This document shows, in pieces, positions 12,574-23,991 of a DNA stretch of 64,000 bases. The stretch is from Ptiloglossa arizonensis. Taxonomy: Eukaryota > Arthropoda > Insecta > Hymenoptera > Colletidae. Both the position numbers and the translations under genes were made by a program. Position 1 is the stretch's first letter. Each line of letters starts with the position of its first letter. The stretch spans positions 496,001-560,000 of the forward strand of contig NW_027478400.1 of NCBI RefSeq assembly GCF_051014685.1, read 5' to 3'. Below the pieces are notes generated by a model. It searched no databases and was not told where the DNA came from. It was given only the letters and a program-made list of their open reading frames with translations.

Positions 12574-13217
12574 GTTGTTTCGTTCTCTCCTCCTATCACT
12601 TGGATCTCTGGAGGAGAGATCCTTTTGAATAATTTATCCCCGTACGAGCCCCCAAATAACTATTGCTCTGATGTGGTATATTAAAGTATATTTAATAATA
12701 TTATATATTACAATGATGATAGTGTTAGATGTAGTGTCAGTGGTTAGTTTCGCTAAATACGTCTTTTAGTTGTCTCGTCTTATCGTCTTTTTAGTCATAC
12801 CGTCCGCGACACACTCTTCGGACATACTCTCGTCGTCATACTTTGTCATACTATATCATACTGTGTTCCTACGTTCTTCTCGCGCTCTATATAGTCATTC
12901 CCATTCATTCTCTTTCATTCCAATCCTCAGTCTCTCTCACTTCAGACATTCGGCCACGCTCGGCCATCCCAATCACCTGTCTTTTCTAAACACTCTTCAC
13001 TTTCTCCGAACCACATGTATTTCCTTTCATCCCCATGCATTCTCACGCTCGGTCGTCGCACAAGACCCCCTGTAAAGGATACTCGTGCCTTCCAGGAAAA
13101 CTAGCGGGCCGATCGGCGCTAAATGTTTACTTCAACTCGAGTCCAACCGCGCACGTTATCTTGTTTAGGCCTACGCTCGAAGCAAGCCTAAGCGGACGCC
13201 GAAAATCCGATACTACA
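12574..13217 (-). repeat. 3' LTR (left on the window)
   Basis: Begins TGTTGTTTCG and ends GATACTACA on the plus strand. It matches 15787-16431 with about five visible differences. Being on the left, it is the 3' LTR of the minus-strand element. Confidence 0.92.
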
Positions 13218-14173
13218 CTCGGCCGTCCTGCTTTGACATCTGCCCTCAGATGTCTTACGCTTTCACAGTCACTCACACTTGAGTCACTATTACTGAGGTC
13301 ATTGATCCCTGGTTCGAACTGTGTCCTGCGGACAGCTACGAGGTCGTCTTCCTCGTAACGTTTCGCCCTCTTCGTCTTTGCGTCGTAATTCCGTCTGGAC
13401 GTCTGCTGCACCTTCTGCATGTTTTCTTTTGTTCGTCGTCTGAATTTGTCTCGATCTTTTTTAACTACGGCTATCCATTCGTTCTTAATTGTTTCCCTGG
13501 TCGTCGGGTCGCTTTTGAACTTCACGTGCGTTCCGAGCAGCAATTGAATCGGCAGCCTACCTGAGTTCCTACACGGCGTAGCGTTAAAACATCGCTGGGC
13601 CCACTCCAGGTACCTGCACCATTCGCGCGGTTTCGGCGCAAACAAATTCGTCAACCGAGGTATAAAGTTAATCCGCGATACCTGCCCTTTAGCTTTCACA
13701 ATACCATGATCCGTAATGATCCTCCTCGGGTTTCCAAATGCAATCGATCTTTTTCTCAGCCTACTGAGAATTTTGGCGGCGTTCGTCGTCTTCGTGGCAT
13801 AAGGCCACGTGCACTTCACGAAGGCGTCCTGTTTCATCAACCTATGCTCACTGGTCACTTCAAACAATAAATCATCCTTCACATAACAATCATTCGTTTT
13901 GCCTTGGCACACCAATTCGGCAATGTTCTTTAGTCCAACGTCTTCTTGCTCCACTGCGCGCAGTCGTGTGGTCACACTCCGCTCATTCTTGTTCACACAC
14001 ATGCACGCATCTCTATTCGATTTCGTATCGGCGTATACATTACAAATCTCCGGCACAGGCCCATTTGACGATACCATTCTCAAATGCACCGGCGCTTGTT
14101 CTTCTTTAAAACCAAATTCTAATTTAACGTTCGTCTCTAATAAATTCTTTAACGGTCTTGGAATAATCGCGTA
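13127..14173 (-). pseudogene. pol remnant: RNase H edge and integrase
   Basis: Continues in the same frame as the upstream gag-pol segment after a single TAG (14174-14176), so the two were one polyprotein. It opens with the RT thumb to RNase H junction, then jumps by deletion into integrase. The integrase core shows FGNPRRIITDHG, which includes the second catalytic Asp. A deletion follows directly, and at the GQV-x-R motif the position normally held by the catalytic Glu reads Ser. A C-terminal region typical of gypsy integrases (EWAQRCFNATPCR, then a basic stretch) follows and runs into the 3' LTR. The zinc-binding N-terminus of integrase is missing. Not functional. Confidence 0.85.
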
Positions 14174-15766
14174 CTAGTTTACAAACATTCTAAAACAACT
14201 AATCAAACCCAGAATATTTTTAACGGCTTCAACACTCTCTGATTTCGAGAATCTCACAACGGCATCAGTTTTCTGTTCCGACGGACGCACACTATCATTC
14301 TTAACCATGCGCCCTACGTACTCGATCTTTGATTGCACAAACTGACCTTTGTCCCAGTCAATGGACAACTCAAACTTACTCGCGGCATTCAATACGCTCT
14401 CAGGATTTTCTACAGTACTTCTACTCGAAAAATCTTTGGTATACGGCACATCTATTTTGTAAACTTCGCGAACCGCGCCTATTTTCACACATTCATTCGT
14501 CCGCATCAAAGACAAATCGCTATTTGTATCGATCAATGTTACTAAGTCATGCTTCGTTGTCTTTACCTTTTCGTGTAGTTCTCCTCGAGGAAGCTGTGCG
14601 ACACTACAAACTTCCTTTTCCACATTCAACTTTTGCGGGCACTTCGATGCAACGTGCCCGTGTTCGTTGCACTTGAAACATTTTACCCCTTTGTCCTTCA
14701 TTGGACAATTCGCACTCACATGATTTGGCAATCCACAACTAAAACATCGCTTCGTCTTCGCATTTACAACACGCACTGGTCTCTGCACTTCATCACCCAT
14801 GCGCTCCGTCTCCGCATTTACAGCACGCACTGGTTTCTGCACTTTATCTTCCACGCGCTTCGTCTTCGTCCTAATGCTGTTCTTCATTTCCTCGTAGATT
14901 ATGAATTTCTTGTTCAGCTCTCCAATGCTCCTGGCTCCGTACAACACGACTTTGTTATACTCTTCGTCTTGAATTCCGTCGATTATGTATCGTATCACAG
15001 CATCAGTCTCCATGTCTGCTTGAGAGGCTATGTCAAGCATCTGATAGATGTATTCTTGATACGATTCGTCGTTACGCTTCCTTCTTTGCGTCAGCTCTTG
15101 TTGTATTTGGTAGCTACTGCCTTTATAACCAAATTCCAATTTCAAAGCAGTCTTCAAACATTTCCAGCTTCGGCCACATTTCTCGTAATTAACAAACAGC
15201 TTTGCCGGACCTCGTAAAAGTCTTTTGGCGTATATTATCATTTGAATGTCAGTCCATTCGCACATATCGGCAGTTTCCTCAAAATCGCTGATCCAAAGTT
15301 TAATGCTTCGCTTGTCGTCCCCGCTGAACGTTGTCAGCGACTCTTCAACACCTTTAAAACTAGGTACATATTTTACCTGTCTCCTCCTTCCGCGTGTATT
15401 ACGTCCTGATCTTCCATTTTCACCGTCGTCAACGTCTTCTTCAACTCTGACCACATCATCTTCTTCGTCGTCGTCTTCGTCACAATCACTCGTATCTTCG
15501 TCTTCACTTTCTTCTTCTAGCGTCAAGGCAGCTTGCAAGCGTCGTCGTAATTCGTCTTTATTTCCAGTGATTCTTAATTTTCGTCTTTTCAATTCTGCTC
15601 GAAGTTCTACCAACTTCATTTTAGCAACTTCAGAATTGTCACACATATTTTCACCACTGGCACTTTTTCGTCGTGTCTTGCCGCTCATCCTTGTAACTCT
15701 CGTCGTTTCACCTTCACACTGAACTACGTCTAAACTATCCTGCATAACGGCACCTGTCTGATTCAT
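14174..15766 (-). pseudogene. gag-pol: gag-pol remnant: Gag, zinc knuckles, protease and RT end
   Basis: 530 codons to a TAG. Residues about 45-85 (VELRAELKRRKLRITGNKDELRRRL) fit a SAP DNA-binding motif, followed by an acidic tract, then a retrotransposon Gag domain (about 135-290). Two CCHC knuckles follow: CFSCGLPNHVSANC and CFKCNEHGHVASKC. A protease start is seen as LIDTNSDLSLM, where the usual D-T/S-G has Asn for Gly. The frame then jumps to the RT C-terminal end (SEQKTDAVV...ILGLISCFRMFVN), so the RT catalytic core is deleted. The first ATG (15764-15766) overlaps the edge of the primer-binding site; a later Met could be the true start. Gag itself looks intact and might still make particles. 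Confidence 0.88.
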
Positions 15767-15782
15767 CCCGGACGAGCCCCCA
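15765..15782 (-). promoter_or_regulatory. Primer-binding site, tRNA-Pro
   Basis: On the minus strand it reads TGGGGGCTCGTCCGGGAT, an exact 18-base match to the tRNA-Pro primer site known from retroviruses. It lies four bases inside the 5' LTR, where minus-strand DNA synthesis would be primed, and fixes the element's orientation. Confidence 0.92.
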
Positions 15783-15786
15783 AAAT

Positions 15787-16431
15787 TGTTGTTACGTTCT
15801 CTCCTCCTATCACTTGGATCTCTGGAGGAGAGATCCTTTTGAATGATTTATCCCCGTACGAGCCCCCAAATAACTATTGCTCTGATGTGGTATATTAAAG
15901 TATATTTAATAATATTATATATTACAATGATGATAGTGTTAGATGTAGTGTCAGTGGTTAGTTTCGCTGGATACGTCTTTTAGTTGTCTCGTCTTATCGT
16001 CTTTTTAGTCATACCGTCCGCGACACACTCTTCGGACATACTCTCGTCGTCATACTTTGTCATACTATATCATACTGTGTTCCTACGTTCTTCTCGCGCT
16101 CTATATAGTCATTCCCATTCATTCTCTTTCATTCCAATCCTCAGTCTCTCTCACTTCAGACATTCGGCCACGCTCGGCCATCCCAATCACCTGTCTTTTC
16201 TAAACACTCTTCACTTTCTCCGAACCACATGTATTTCCTTTCATCCCCATGCATTCTCACGCTCGGTCGTCGCACAAGACCCCCTGTAAAGGATACTCGT
16301 GCCTTCCAGGAAAACTACCGGGCCGATCGGCGCTAAATGTTTACTTCAACTCGAGTCCAACCGCGCACGTTATCTTGTTTAGGCCTACGCTCGAAGCAAG
16401 CCTAAGCGGACGCCGAAAATCCGATACTACA
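15787..16431 (-). repeat. 5' LTR (right on the window)
   Basis: Near-identical partner of 12574-13217, starting TGTTGTTACG and ending ACTACA. As the right-hand copy of a minus-strand element it is the 5' LTR and carries the promoter. Confidence 0.92.
16101..16107 (-). promoter_or_regulatory. TATA box in the 5' LTR
   Basis: On the minus strand GACTATATAGAGCGCG contains a TATA element about 330 bases into the LTR, a plausible place for the U3/R border. The same sequence is in the 3' LTR. Transcription would run leftward into gag. Confidence 0.5.
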
Positions 16432-16435
16432 TAAT
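16432..16435. repeat. Target-site duplication TAAT, right copy
   Basis: Right-hand copy of the four-base duplication at 12570-12573, immediately after the terminal CA of the right LTR. Confidence 0.85.
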
Positions 16436-16760
16436 TATAGGGATTAATTTTACTAAAGTTATTATAAAGAATAGATTAATTCAATTTAATGAATAAATTA
16501 AAGAAATGAATCGAACATTTAAAGAGTACATCCCAATTTTTAAGAAAAGTGAAAAAAAATAATTATTATAAATAAATAATTAGATTTATTTCCGATTCTG
16601 TGTGAATTATTATATATAGTAAATAGTATAAATAAAATTCTTCTGGAGGCTAAAGAGATTAAAAAATATATTAAATATGTATTTAGAGTATTAGTGTCTA
16701 ATTTAACTATAGATCAAATGATTTATAATAGAAATTGTCAATATTATAATCATTTAATCG
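16436..16760 (-). pseudogene. ND2: ND2 fragment, inverted NUMT copy 2b
   Basis: Reverse complement of about 18496-18830. Together with 12169-12573 it makes one inverted ND2 copy split by the LTR element. Small differences from the main copy (for example around 16545-16560) shift or break the ND2 frame. The right end is the satellite junction, CATTTAATCG followed by AAACGG. Confidence 0.9.
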
Positions 16761-17388
16761 AAACGGAGAAACGGAGAAACGGAGAAACGATGAAACGAAG
16801 GAAGAAACGGAGAAACGAAGAAAGAAACGGAGAAACGAAGAAATAAACCGAGAAACGGAGAAAGCAACGGAGAAACGAAGAAAGAAACAGAGAAACGAAC
16901 AAAGAAACGCAGAAACGAAGAATGAAACGGAGAAACGAAGAAATAAACGGAGAAATGAAAAAAGAAACGGAGAAACAAAGAAAGAAACGGAGAAACGAAC
17001 AAAGAAACGGAGAAACGAAGAAAGAAACGGAGAAACGAAGAAAGAAACGGAGAAATAAATGGAGAAACGAAGATATAAACGGAGAAACGAAGAAAGAAAC
17101 GGAGAAACGATGAAAGAAACGGTGAAACGAAGAAAGAAACGGGGAAACGAAGAAATAAACGGAGAAACGAAGAAAGAAACTGAGAAACGAAGAAAGAAAC
17201 GGAGAGTCGGAGAAATAAATGGAGAAACGAAGAAATAAACCGAGAAACGGAGAAATAAATGGAGCAACGAAGAAATAAACCGAGAAACGGAGAAAGTAAC
17301 GGAGAAACGGAGAAATAAATGGAGAAACGAAGAAATAAACGGAGAAACGGAGAAACGAACAAAGAAACGGAGAAATGAACAAAGAAAC
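16761..17388 (+). repeat. Polypurine satellite, left half of palindrome 2
   Basis: The same 20-bp A/G unit as 1-6827, about 31 units. It starts with four 8-bp units at the ND2 junction, mirroring the 8-bp units at the far end of the opposite array (about 18450-18495). Confidence 0.95.
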
Positions 17389-18495
17389 GTTTCTCCGTTT
17401 CTCGGTTTCTCCGTTTCTCCGTTTCTCCGTTTCTCCGTTTCTCCGTTTCTCCGTTTCTCCGTTTCTCGGTTTCTCCTTTTCTCTGTTTCTCGGTTTCCCC
17501 GTTTCTCCGTTTCTCGGTTTCTCCGTTTCTCGGTTTCTCCGTTTCTCCGTTTCTCCGTTTCTTGGTTTCTCCGTTTCTCGGTTTCTCCGTTTCTTGGTTT
17601 CTCCGATTCTCGGTTTCTCCGTTTCTCCGTTTCTCGGTTTCTCCGTTTCTCGGTTTCTCTGTTTCTCCGTTTCTCCGTTTCTCCGTTTCTCCGTTTCTCC
17701 GTTTCTCCGTTTCTCCGTTTCTTCGTATCTCCGTTTCTCCGTTTCGCGGTTTCTCCGTTTCTCCGTCTCTCGGTTTCTCCGTTTCTCGGTTTCTCCGTTT
17801 CTCCGTTTCTCGGTTTTTCCATTTCTCCGTTTCTCCGTTTCACCGTTTTCTGTTCGTTTCTCCATTTATTTCTCCGATTCTCCGTTTCATTCATCGTTCC
17901 TCCATTTATTTCTCCGTTTCTCCATTTCTTTCTACGTTTCTCCGTTTCTTTGTTTGTTTCTCCATTTCTTTGTTCGTGTCCACATTTCTTTGTTCGTGTC
18001 CCCATTTATTTCTCCGTTTCGCCGTTTGTTTCTTCGTTTCTCCGTTTCGTTGTTCGTTTCTCCGATTCTTTGTTCGTTTCTCCGTTTCTTTGTTTCTTTG
18101 TTCGTTTCTCCGTTTCTTTCATCGTTTCTCCGTTTCTTTGTTCGTTTCTCCGTTTCTTTCTTCTTTTCTCCGTTTCTTTCTTCGTTTCTCCGTTTCTTTC
18201 TTCGTTTCTTCGTTTCTTTCTTCGTTTCTCCGTTTCTTTCTTTGTTTCTCCGTTTGTTTCTTCGTTTCTCCATTTATTTCTTCGTTTCTCCGTTTCTTTC
18301 TTCGTTTCTCCGTTTCTTTCTTCGTTTCTCCGTTTATTTCTTCGTTTCTCCATTTATTTCTTCGTTTCTCCGTTTATTTGTTCGTTTCTCCGTTTCTTTC
18401 TTCGTTTCTCCGTTTCTCTCTTCGTTTCTCCGTTTCTTCCTTCGTTCCTTCGTTTCTCCGTTTCTCCGTTTCTCCGTTTCTCCGTTTCTCCGTTT
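17389..18495 (-). repeat. Polypyrimidine satellite, right half of palindrome 2
   Basis: The strand flips within the perfect palindrome AGAAACGTTTCT (17383-17394). The first ~460 bp are 8-bp units, CCGTTTCT with many TCGGTTTC variants, then 20-bp units, then 8-bp units again before the ND2 junction at 18496. The centre is not mirror-symmetric in unit type, but both outer edges are. Confidence 0.93.
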
Positions 18496-19319
18496 CGATT
18501 AAATGATTGTAATAGTTATAATTTCTATTATAAATCATTTGAGCTATAGTTAAATTATACACTAATACTCTAAATACATATTTAATATATTTTTTAATCT
18601 CTTTAGCCCCCAGAAGAATTTGCTTTATCATATTTACTGTATATAATAATTTACACAGAATCGGAAATAAATCTAATTATTTATTTATAATAATTATTTT
18701 TTAATCATTTATTTTTAAAATTGGGATGTACTCTTTAAATGGTCGATTCATTTCTTTAATTTATTCATTAAATTGAATTAATCTATTCTTTATAATAACT
18801 TTAATCAAATTAATCCCTATAATTATTATAGAACTCGTATTAAAATTTAATAATGAAATTTATTTTATTTGCCTAATTAATGTAATTATTGCCCCTATCA
18901 TTTGCTTAAATAAAAAATCAATCAAAATAGTTATAGGATATTCATCTGTTATACAAACATTTATTATAGTTATTTTATTAATAATTAACAAATATACATT
19001 TTTAACATATTTCATTTTATATTCAATAATTTCTTCAATTTTAATTTTTATATTTAAAATAATAAAGATTAATTCTTCTTCCTTATTTAATATATTAACC
19101 TCTAATATAAGAAAAATTATTTTATACTCAATAATTATTATGTACACCAATTTCCCACCTATAGCACTCTTTATATTGAAATGAATCGTGCTAGAAACAT
19201 TAATAAATTCAAGAATAAAATTTATACTTTTAATAATTGTATATCTTTTTATAAGATTAATTACATCATGAAATTATTTAAATATATCCTTCTTATATTT
19301 TTTCCCTTCAATTAAATAA
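18496..19319 (+). pseudogene. ND2: NADH dehydrogenase subunit 2, 5'-truncated NUMT copy
   Basis: Complex I membrane subunit in its mitochondrial form. With the mitochondrial code the frame ending at TAA 19317-19319 is open for 205 codons back to 18705 and includes NWINLFFMMTLIKLIPM, corresponding to the conserved region after the proline/histidine/tryptophan motif. Upstream the same frame continues (LNTYLMYFLMSLAPSS and HSMGNKSNYL) but has an in-frame TAA at 18702-18704. Earlier codons toward 18496 contain further stops. The N-terminal ~60 residues are missing at the satellite junction. Partial inverted or direct copies lie at 10627, 12169 and 16436. Confidence 0.88.
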
Positions 19320-19437
19320 AAAATATATAACTAAATTAACCTTAATTTTCTAAACTATTATCTATTTATAACTTTTTTAATATTTATTTTTATACTTATG
19401 GTCTACTGGTTATATTAATTTTTAGCATAATTAATAT
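19320..19437. other. ND2-COX1 spacer, expected tRNA positions not recognised
   Basis: Insect mtDNA normally has tRNA-Trp, tRNA-Cys and tRNA-Tyr here. This 118-bp stretch shows none of their anticodon arms clearly, so they are deleted, rearranged or degraded. Confidence 0.5.
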
Positions 19438-20910
<1,473 letters not shown>

Positions 20911-20915
<5 letters not shown>

Positions 20916-20974
20916 TATGGCAGATTAGTGCATGAATTTAAGATTCATTTATAAAATTTAATATTTTTATTGAA
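20911..20974 (+). tRNA. trnL2: tRNA-Leu(UAA), NUMT copy
   Basis: The typical insect sequence ATATGGCAGATTAGTGC, then anticodon TAA in GAATTTAAGATTC. The acceptor CTTAATA pairs with TATTGAA except at the first base. It overlaps the COX1 stop, as is common. Confidence 0.88.
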
Positions 20975-20975
20975 A

Positions 20976-21659
20976 ATGTCCCATTGAAAAATAATTAATT
21001 TCCAAGACCCCAATTCGCCATATTCCGATAATTTAAATCTTTTTCACAACTTCACAATAATTATAATAATTATAATCTCTTCATTAACTCTAATAATTAT
21101 ATTAGATATTTTTACTAATAAATTTATCAATCGATTTTTACTTAAAAATCATCATATTGAAATTGTATGAACTTTACTCCCAGTCATAATTTTAGCAGTA
21201 ATTGCACTTCCTTCTTTAAAAACCCTATATTTTATTGATGAACTATGAATACCCGTATACTTAACAATCAAATCAATTGGGCACCAATAATATTGATCCT
21301 ATGAATACCCAGAATTTAATAATTTAAATTTTGACTCCTATATAGATAAAGATTTAAATAATATTTACATTTTTCGTCTCCTAGACGTAGATAATCGAAT
21401 AATTATTCCATCTAATATACTAATTCGAATATTAACAACATCAAACGACGTAATTCACTCTTGAACTGTTCCGTCTTTAGGCTTAAAAATAGACTCAGTA
21501 CCAGGGCGAATTAACCAAATAAATTTAATTACTAATCGACCTGGAGTATTTTTCGGACAATGTTCTGAAATCTGCGGAGCTAATCACAGATTTATGCCAA
21601 TTGTTGTGGAAAGAACTAATTATTCAAACTTTATTAATTGAATTAACAACCAAAATTAA
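20976..21659 (+). pseudogene. COX2: Cytochrome c oxidase subunit II, NUMT copy, frame intact
   Basis: 227 codons, ATG to TAA, open under the mitochondrial code (it uses TGA for Trp, so it would be broken under the nuclear code). The N-terminal membrane hairpin is followed by the cupredoxin domain. The copper-A ligands are present: His in HSWTVPS, and Cys, Cys, His and Met in [15 protein letters not shown]. Length and motifs match functional insect COX2. It lies in the order COX1, tRNA-Leu, COX2. It is not expected to be expressed here; intactness suggests a young insertion. Confidence 0.93.
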
Positions 21660-21697
21660 ATTTTAACCTACTCATATAATATTTAATTAAATCAAAT

Positions 21698-21762
21698 CAT
21701 TAGATGTCTGACAAAAGAATTGATATTTTAAATCAAATTATAGTAATAAATTACTTCTAATG
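21698..21762 (+). tRNA. trnK: tRNA-Lys(UUU), NUMT copy
   Basis: Perfect acceptor stem CATTAGA/TCTAATG. The anticodon loop in GATATTTTAAATC gives TTT. It precedes tRNA-Asp, the ancestral insect order (many bees have the reverse). Confidence 0.85.
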
Positions 21763-21778
21763 ATTAAATAAACCTAAT

Positions 21779-21841
21779 AAAAATTAGTTAAATCTATAAC
21801 ATTAAATTGTCATTTTAAAATTATTACAAAATAATATTTTT
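21779..21841 (+). tRNA. trnD: tRNA-Asp(GUC), NUMT copy
   Basis: Acceptor AAAAATT/TATTTTT with one mismatch; anticodon GTC in AAATTGTCATTTT. Confidence 0.82.
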
Positions 21842-21862
21842 GTCATAAAATAAAATAAATAT

Positions 21863-21883
21863 AATTTGATTTTTAATCAAATT
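21863..21883. other. Perfect 9-bp hairpin between tRNA-Asp and ATP8
   Basis: AATTTGATT and AATCAAATT are separated by TTT. This lies in an unusually long (58-bp) gap before ATP8, where most insects have almost no spacer. Confidence 0.7.
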
Positions 21884-21899
21884 AAAAACTTACCTTCTT

Positions 21900-22079
21900 A
21901 TGAAAATATATATACATTTCATCCCTCAAATAATACCCCTTCACTGATCATCTTTATATTTAACTATTCTAATCTTATTAATTATTATACTTTCAAATAT
22001 TTATTTTATCAACATTAATAAAATAAAATTATTGACAATAAAAAAATTTTACCTGAATAATTGAACAAATATATGATAA
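21900..22079 (+). pseudogene. ATP8: ATP synthase subunit 8, NUMT copy, frame intact
   Basis: 59 codons, ATG to TAA, with the conserved start (FIPQMMPLHW), one membrane helix and a lysine-rich tail. It is followed directly by ATP6; the usual 7-base overlap is absent and the ATG of ATP6 abuts the stop. Confidence 0.88.
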
Positions 22080-22746
22080 ATGATATCAAACTTATTTTCT
22101 ATTTTTGACCCATCGACAAGAAATAATTTATCATTAAATTGATTTAGACTTACACTGCCATTCATTTTTATCCCAATAAAATTTTGAGTTCTAAATTCAC
22201 GATATCAAACATTTTGAAACATATATTTAAAATTTTTACACTCAGAATTTAAAATCTTGACAAAAAAAAACTTTACTAAAAATTTACTAATCTTTAACAG
22301 ACTTATATTTATAATCCTATTTTTTAATTTTTTAGGATTATTCCCATACATTTTTACCCCTTCAAGACATGTATCAATTAATTTATCTATATCATTATTT
22401 ATATGAATTAGATTTATAATTTTTGGGTGGACTATCAATGCTAAAAAAATATTTATTCATCTAGTACCAAGAAATACCCCCTTTATATTAATAAATTTTA
22501 TAGTATTAATTGAAACAATTAGAAACATTATTCGACCCTGAACATTAACTATTCGATTAACAGCTAATATACTAGCAGGGCATCTTCTACTATCTTTATT
22601 AGGCTCAACTGTTAGAAAATTTCTAATTTGGATACTTTTTACAATTTTAATTCAAAACATATTATTTATTTTAGAAATTTCAGTCTCCTTAATTCAAATA
22701 TACGTATTTATTATTTTATTAACCCTATATTTTAATGAATCAAATT
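22080..22746 (+). pseudogene. ATP6: ATP synthase subunit 6, NUMT copy, frame intact
   Basis: 222 codons from ATG, ending with a single T before the COX3 ATG. In mitochondria this would be completed to TAA by polyadenylation. The essential Arg region is present (TIRLTANMLAGHLL). Hydrophobic throughout, with a normal length for insects. No internal stop under the mitochondrial code. Confidence 0.92.
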
Positions 22747-23532
22747 ATGAAAATATTTACGCATCCTTACCACATAGTTACCCCAAGACCATGACCTTTA
22801 ATTACTTCTATAAATATTATAAATTTATTTATAAGATTAATTTTATTCACAAATTCAAAACTTTTTACCCTATTAGTAACAAATCCATTTATATTAATTA
22901 CTTGCTTATCATTATGATGACGTGATACCATTCGAGAAAGAACATTTCAAGGATTTCACTCTCAATCAATTCATTCTATATTAAAAATAAGTATATTATT
23001 ATTTATTATTTCTGAACTAGTTTTCTTTATTTCTTTTTTTTGGACATATATTCATAACTCAATTTCCCCAAGAATTGAACTAGGTATAAATTGACCCCCT
23101 ATATCAATTAAAATACTAAATCCATTTGATATCCCATTATTAAATTCTATCATTTTAATTTCCTTCGGATTTACATTAACCTTAAGGCATAATTTTCTTT
23201 CGTTAGGAAATAAAATTTATAGAAAAATTTATCTTTTATACACATGATTATTAAGTATAATTTTTATAAGTCTTCAATTTAATGAATATAAACATTCTTC
23301 TTTTTCAATAAATGATGGGATTTTTGGATCAATTTTTTACATAGCAACAGGATTCCATGGATTACATGTTTTAATTGGGGGCTTTATATTATCAATTATT
23401 ATAATTCGAATAAATAATAATCACTTTTCTTCAATTCGTCATTTTAATTTTACAGCTGCTATCTGATTCTGACATTTTGTAGATGTTGTATGATTATTTC
23501 TATATATAATAATTTACTGATGAATATATTAA
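22747..23532 (+). pseudogene. COX3: Cytochrome c oxidase subunit III, NUMT copy, frame intact
   Basis: 261 codons, ATG to TAA. Recognisable by HPYHMVTPSPWP at the start, WWRDTIRE, and the C-terminal ATGFHGLHVLIGG and WHFVDVVWLFLY. Several TGA codons read as Trp, so it could not be translated by cytosolic ribosomes. Confidence 0.93.
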
Positions 23533-23540
23533 TATAAAAT

Positions 23541-23599
23541 AAATATAATAAATAATTATATTTAACTTATAATTAAATTTTTATTGTTTAAATATATTT
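23541..23599 (+). tRNA. tRNA at the tRNA-Gly position, anticodon altered to UAU
   Basis: The location (between COX3 and ND3) is that of tRNA-Gly. The acceptor AAATATA/TATATTT pairs fully and the anticodon stem TTTAA/TTAAA is perfect, but the loop CTTATAA gives TAT instead of TCC. It may be decay in the nucleus, or a rearranged tRNA. Confidence 0.6.
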
Positions 23600-23605
23600 A
23601 AAACG

Positions 23606-23991
23606 ATTCATATTTTCATTAAAATAATAATTATTCTAATTATTCCCATAATTATTTTTATTGCAAATCACTTATTTTCATTAACCAATTTTAAAAATCG
23701 CGAAAAAATTTCTCCTTTCGAATGTGGATTTGACCCACTATCAGAAAATCGCCTACCATTTTCCATTAATTTTTATTTAATTGCTTTAATCTTTTTAATT
23801 TTCGATATCGAAATTATATTAATTGTTCCTATAATCACTAACTTTATTTTAACTACTTTAATATTTAATTATTTTCAACTACTCTTAATAAATATTATGA
23901 AATAACCACTTTTTATTCTTTTATTTCTATCATCTGAATTCCACTATTGACCCACTGACTAGAATGATACATAAAATTTCTAACATGACAC
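23606..23991 (+). pseudogene. ND3: NADH dehydrogenase subunit 3, NUMT copy, frameshifted
   Basis: The first frame (ATT start near 23606 or 23612) carries the conserved ENR-type region, [16 protein letters not shown], and the following helix (FDIEIMLI), but stops at TAA 23903-23905. The expected C-terminal end with a Trp-rich motif (HWLEWYMKFLTWH) continues in another frame. An indel near 23.90 kb has therefore broken the gene. Confidence 0.85.

Larger units (their letters stand above)
12574..16431 (-). mobile_element. Ty3/gypsy-type LTR retrotransposon, internally deleted, minus strand
   Basis: A 3.86-kb element bounded by ~644-bp direct repeats beginning TG and ending CA, with a 4-bp target duplication and an 18-base primer site matching the 3' end of tRNA-Pro. 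Coding is on the minus strand in one frame: Gag with a SAP-like segment and two CCHC knuckles, a protease remnant, then the ends of reverse transcriptase, RNase H and integrase. Most of the RT and RNase H cores are missing and the frame has one internal TAG, so it cannot move by itself. Only about five differences are seen between the LTRs, pointing to a recent insertion, presumably supplied in trans. It sits inside NUMT-derived ND2 sequence. Confidence 0.93.
12169..19222. repeat. Palindrome 2: inverted satellite plus ND2 arms
   Basis: The left arm is inverted ND2 (12169-12573 and 16432-16760, excluding the LTR element) plus purine satellite. The right arm is pyrimidine satellite plus ND2 (18496-19222). 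The ND2 arms match over about 730 bp with scattered differences. The centre is at 17388/17389. The arms differ in satellite length (about 630 and 1,107 bp). Confidence 0.88.

Noticed and set aside
12770..13358. Plus-strand frames inside the LTRs (61-107 codons)
   Set aside because: Antisense to the element, located in LTR sequence, duplicated only because the LTR is.
18496..18700. A minus-strand frame (LLEAKEIKKYIKYVFRVLV) that looked like an inverted piece of ND2
   Set aside because: The plus-strand mitochondrial-code frame reads as ND2 and joins directly to the downstream ND2 frame, so no internal inversion is needed.
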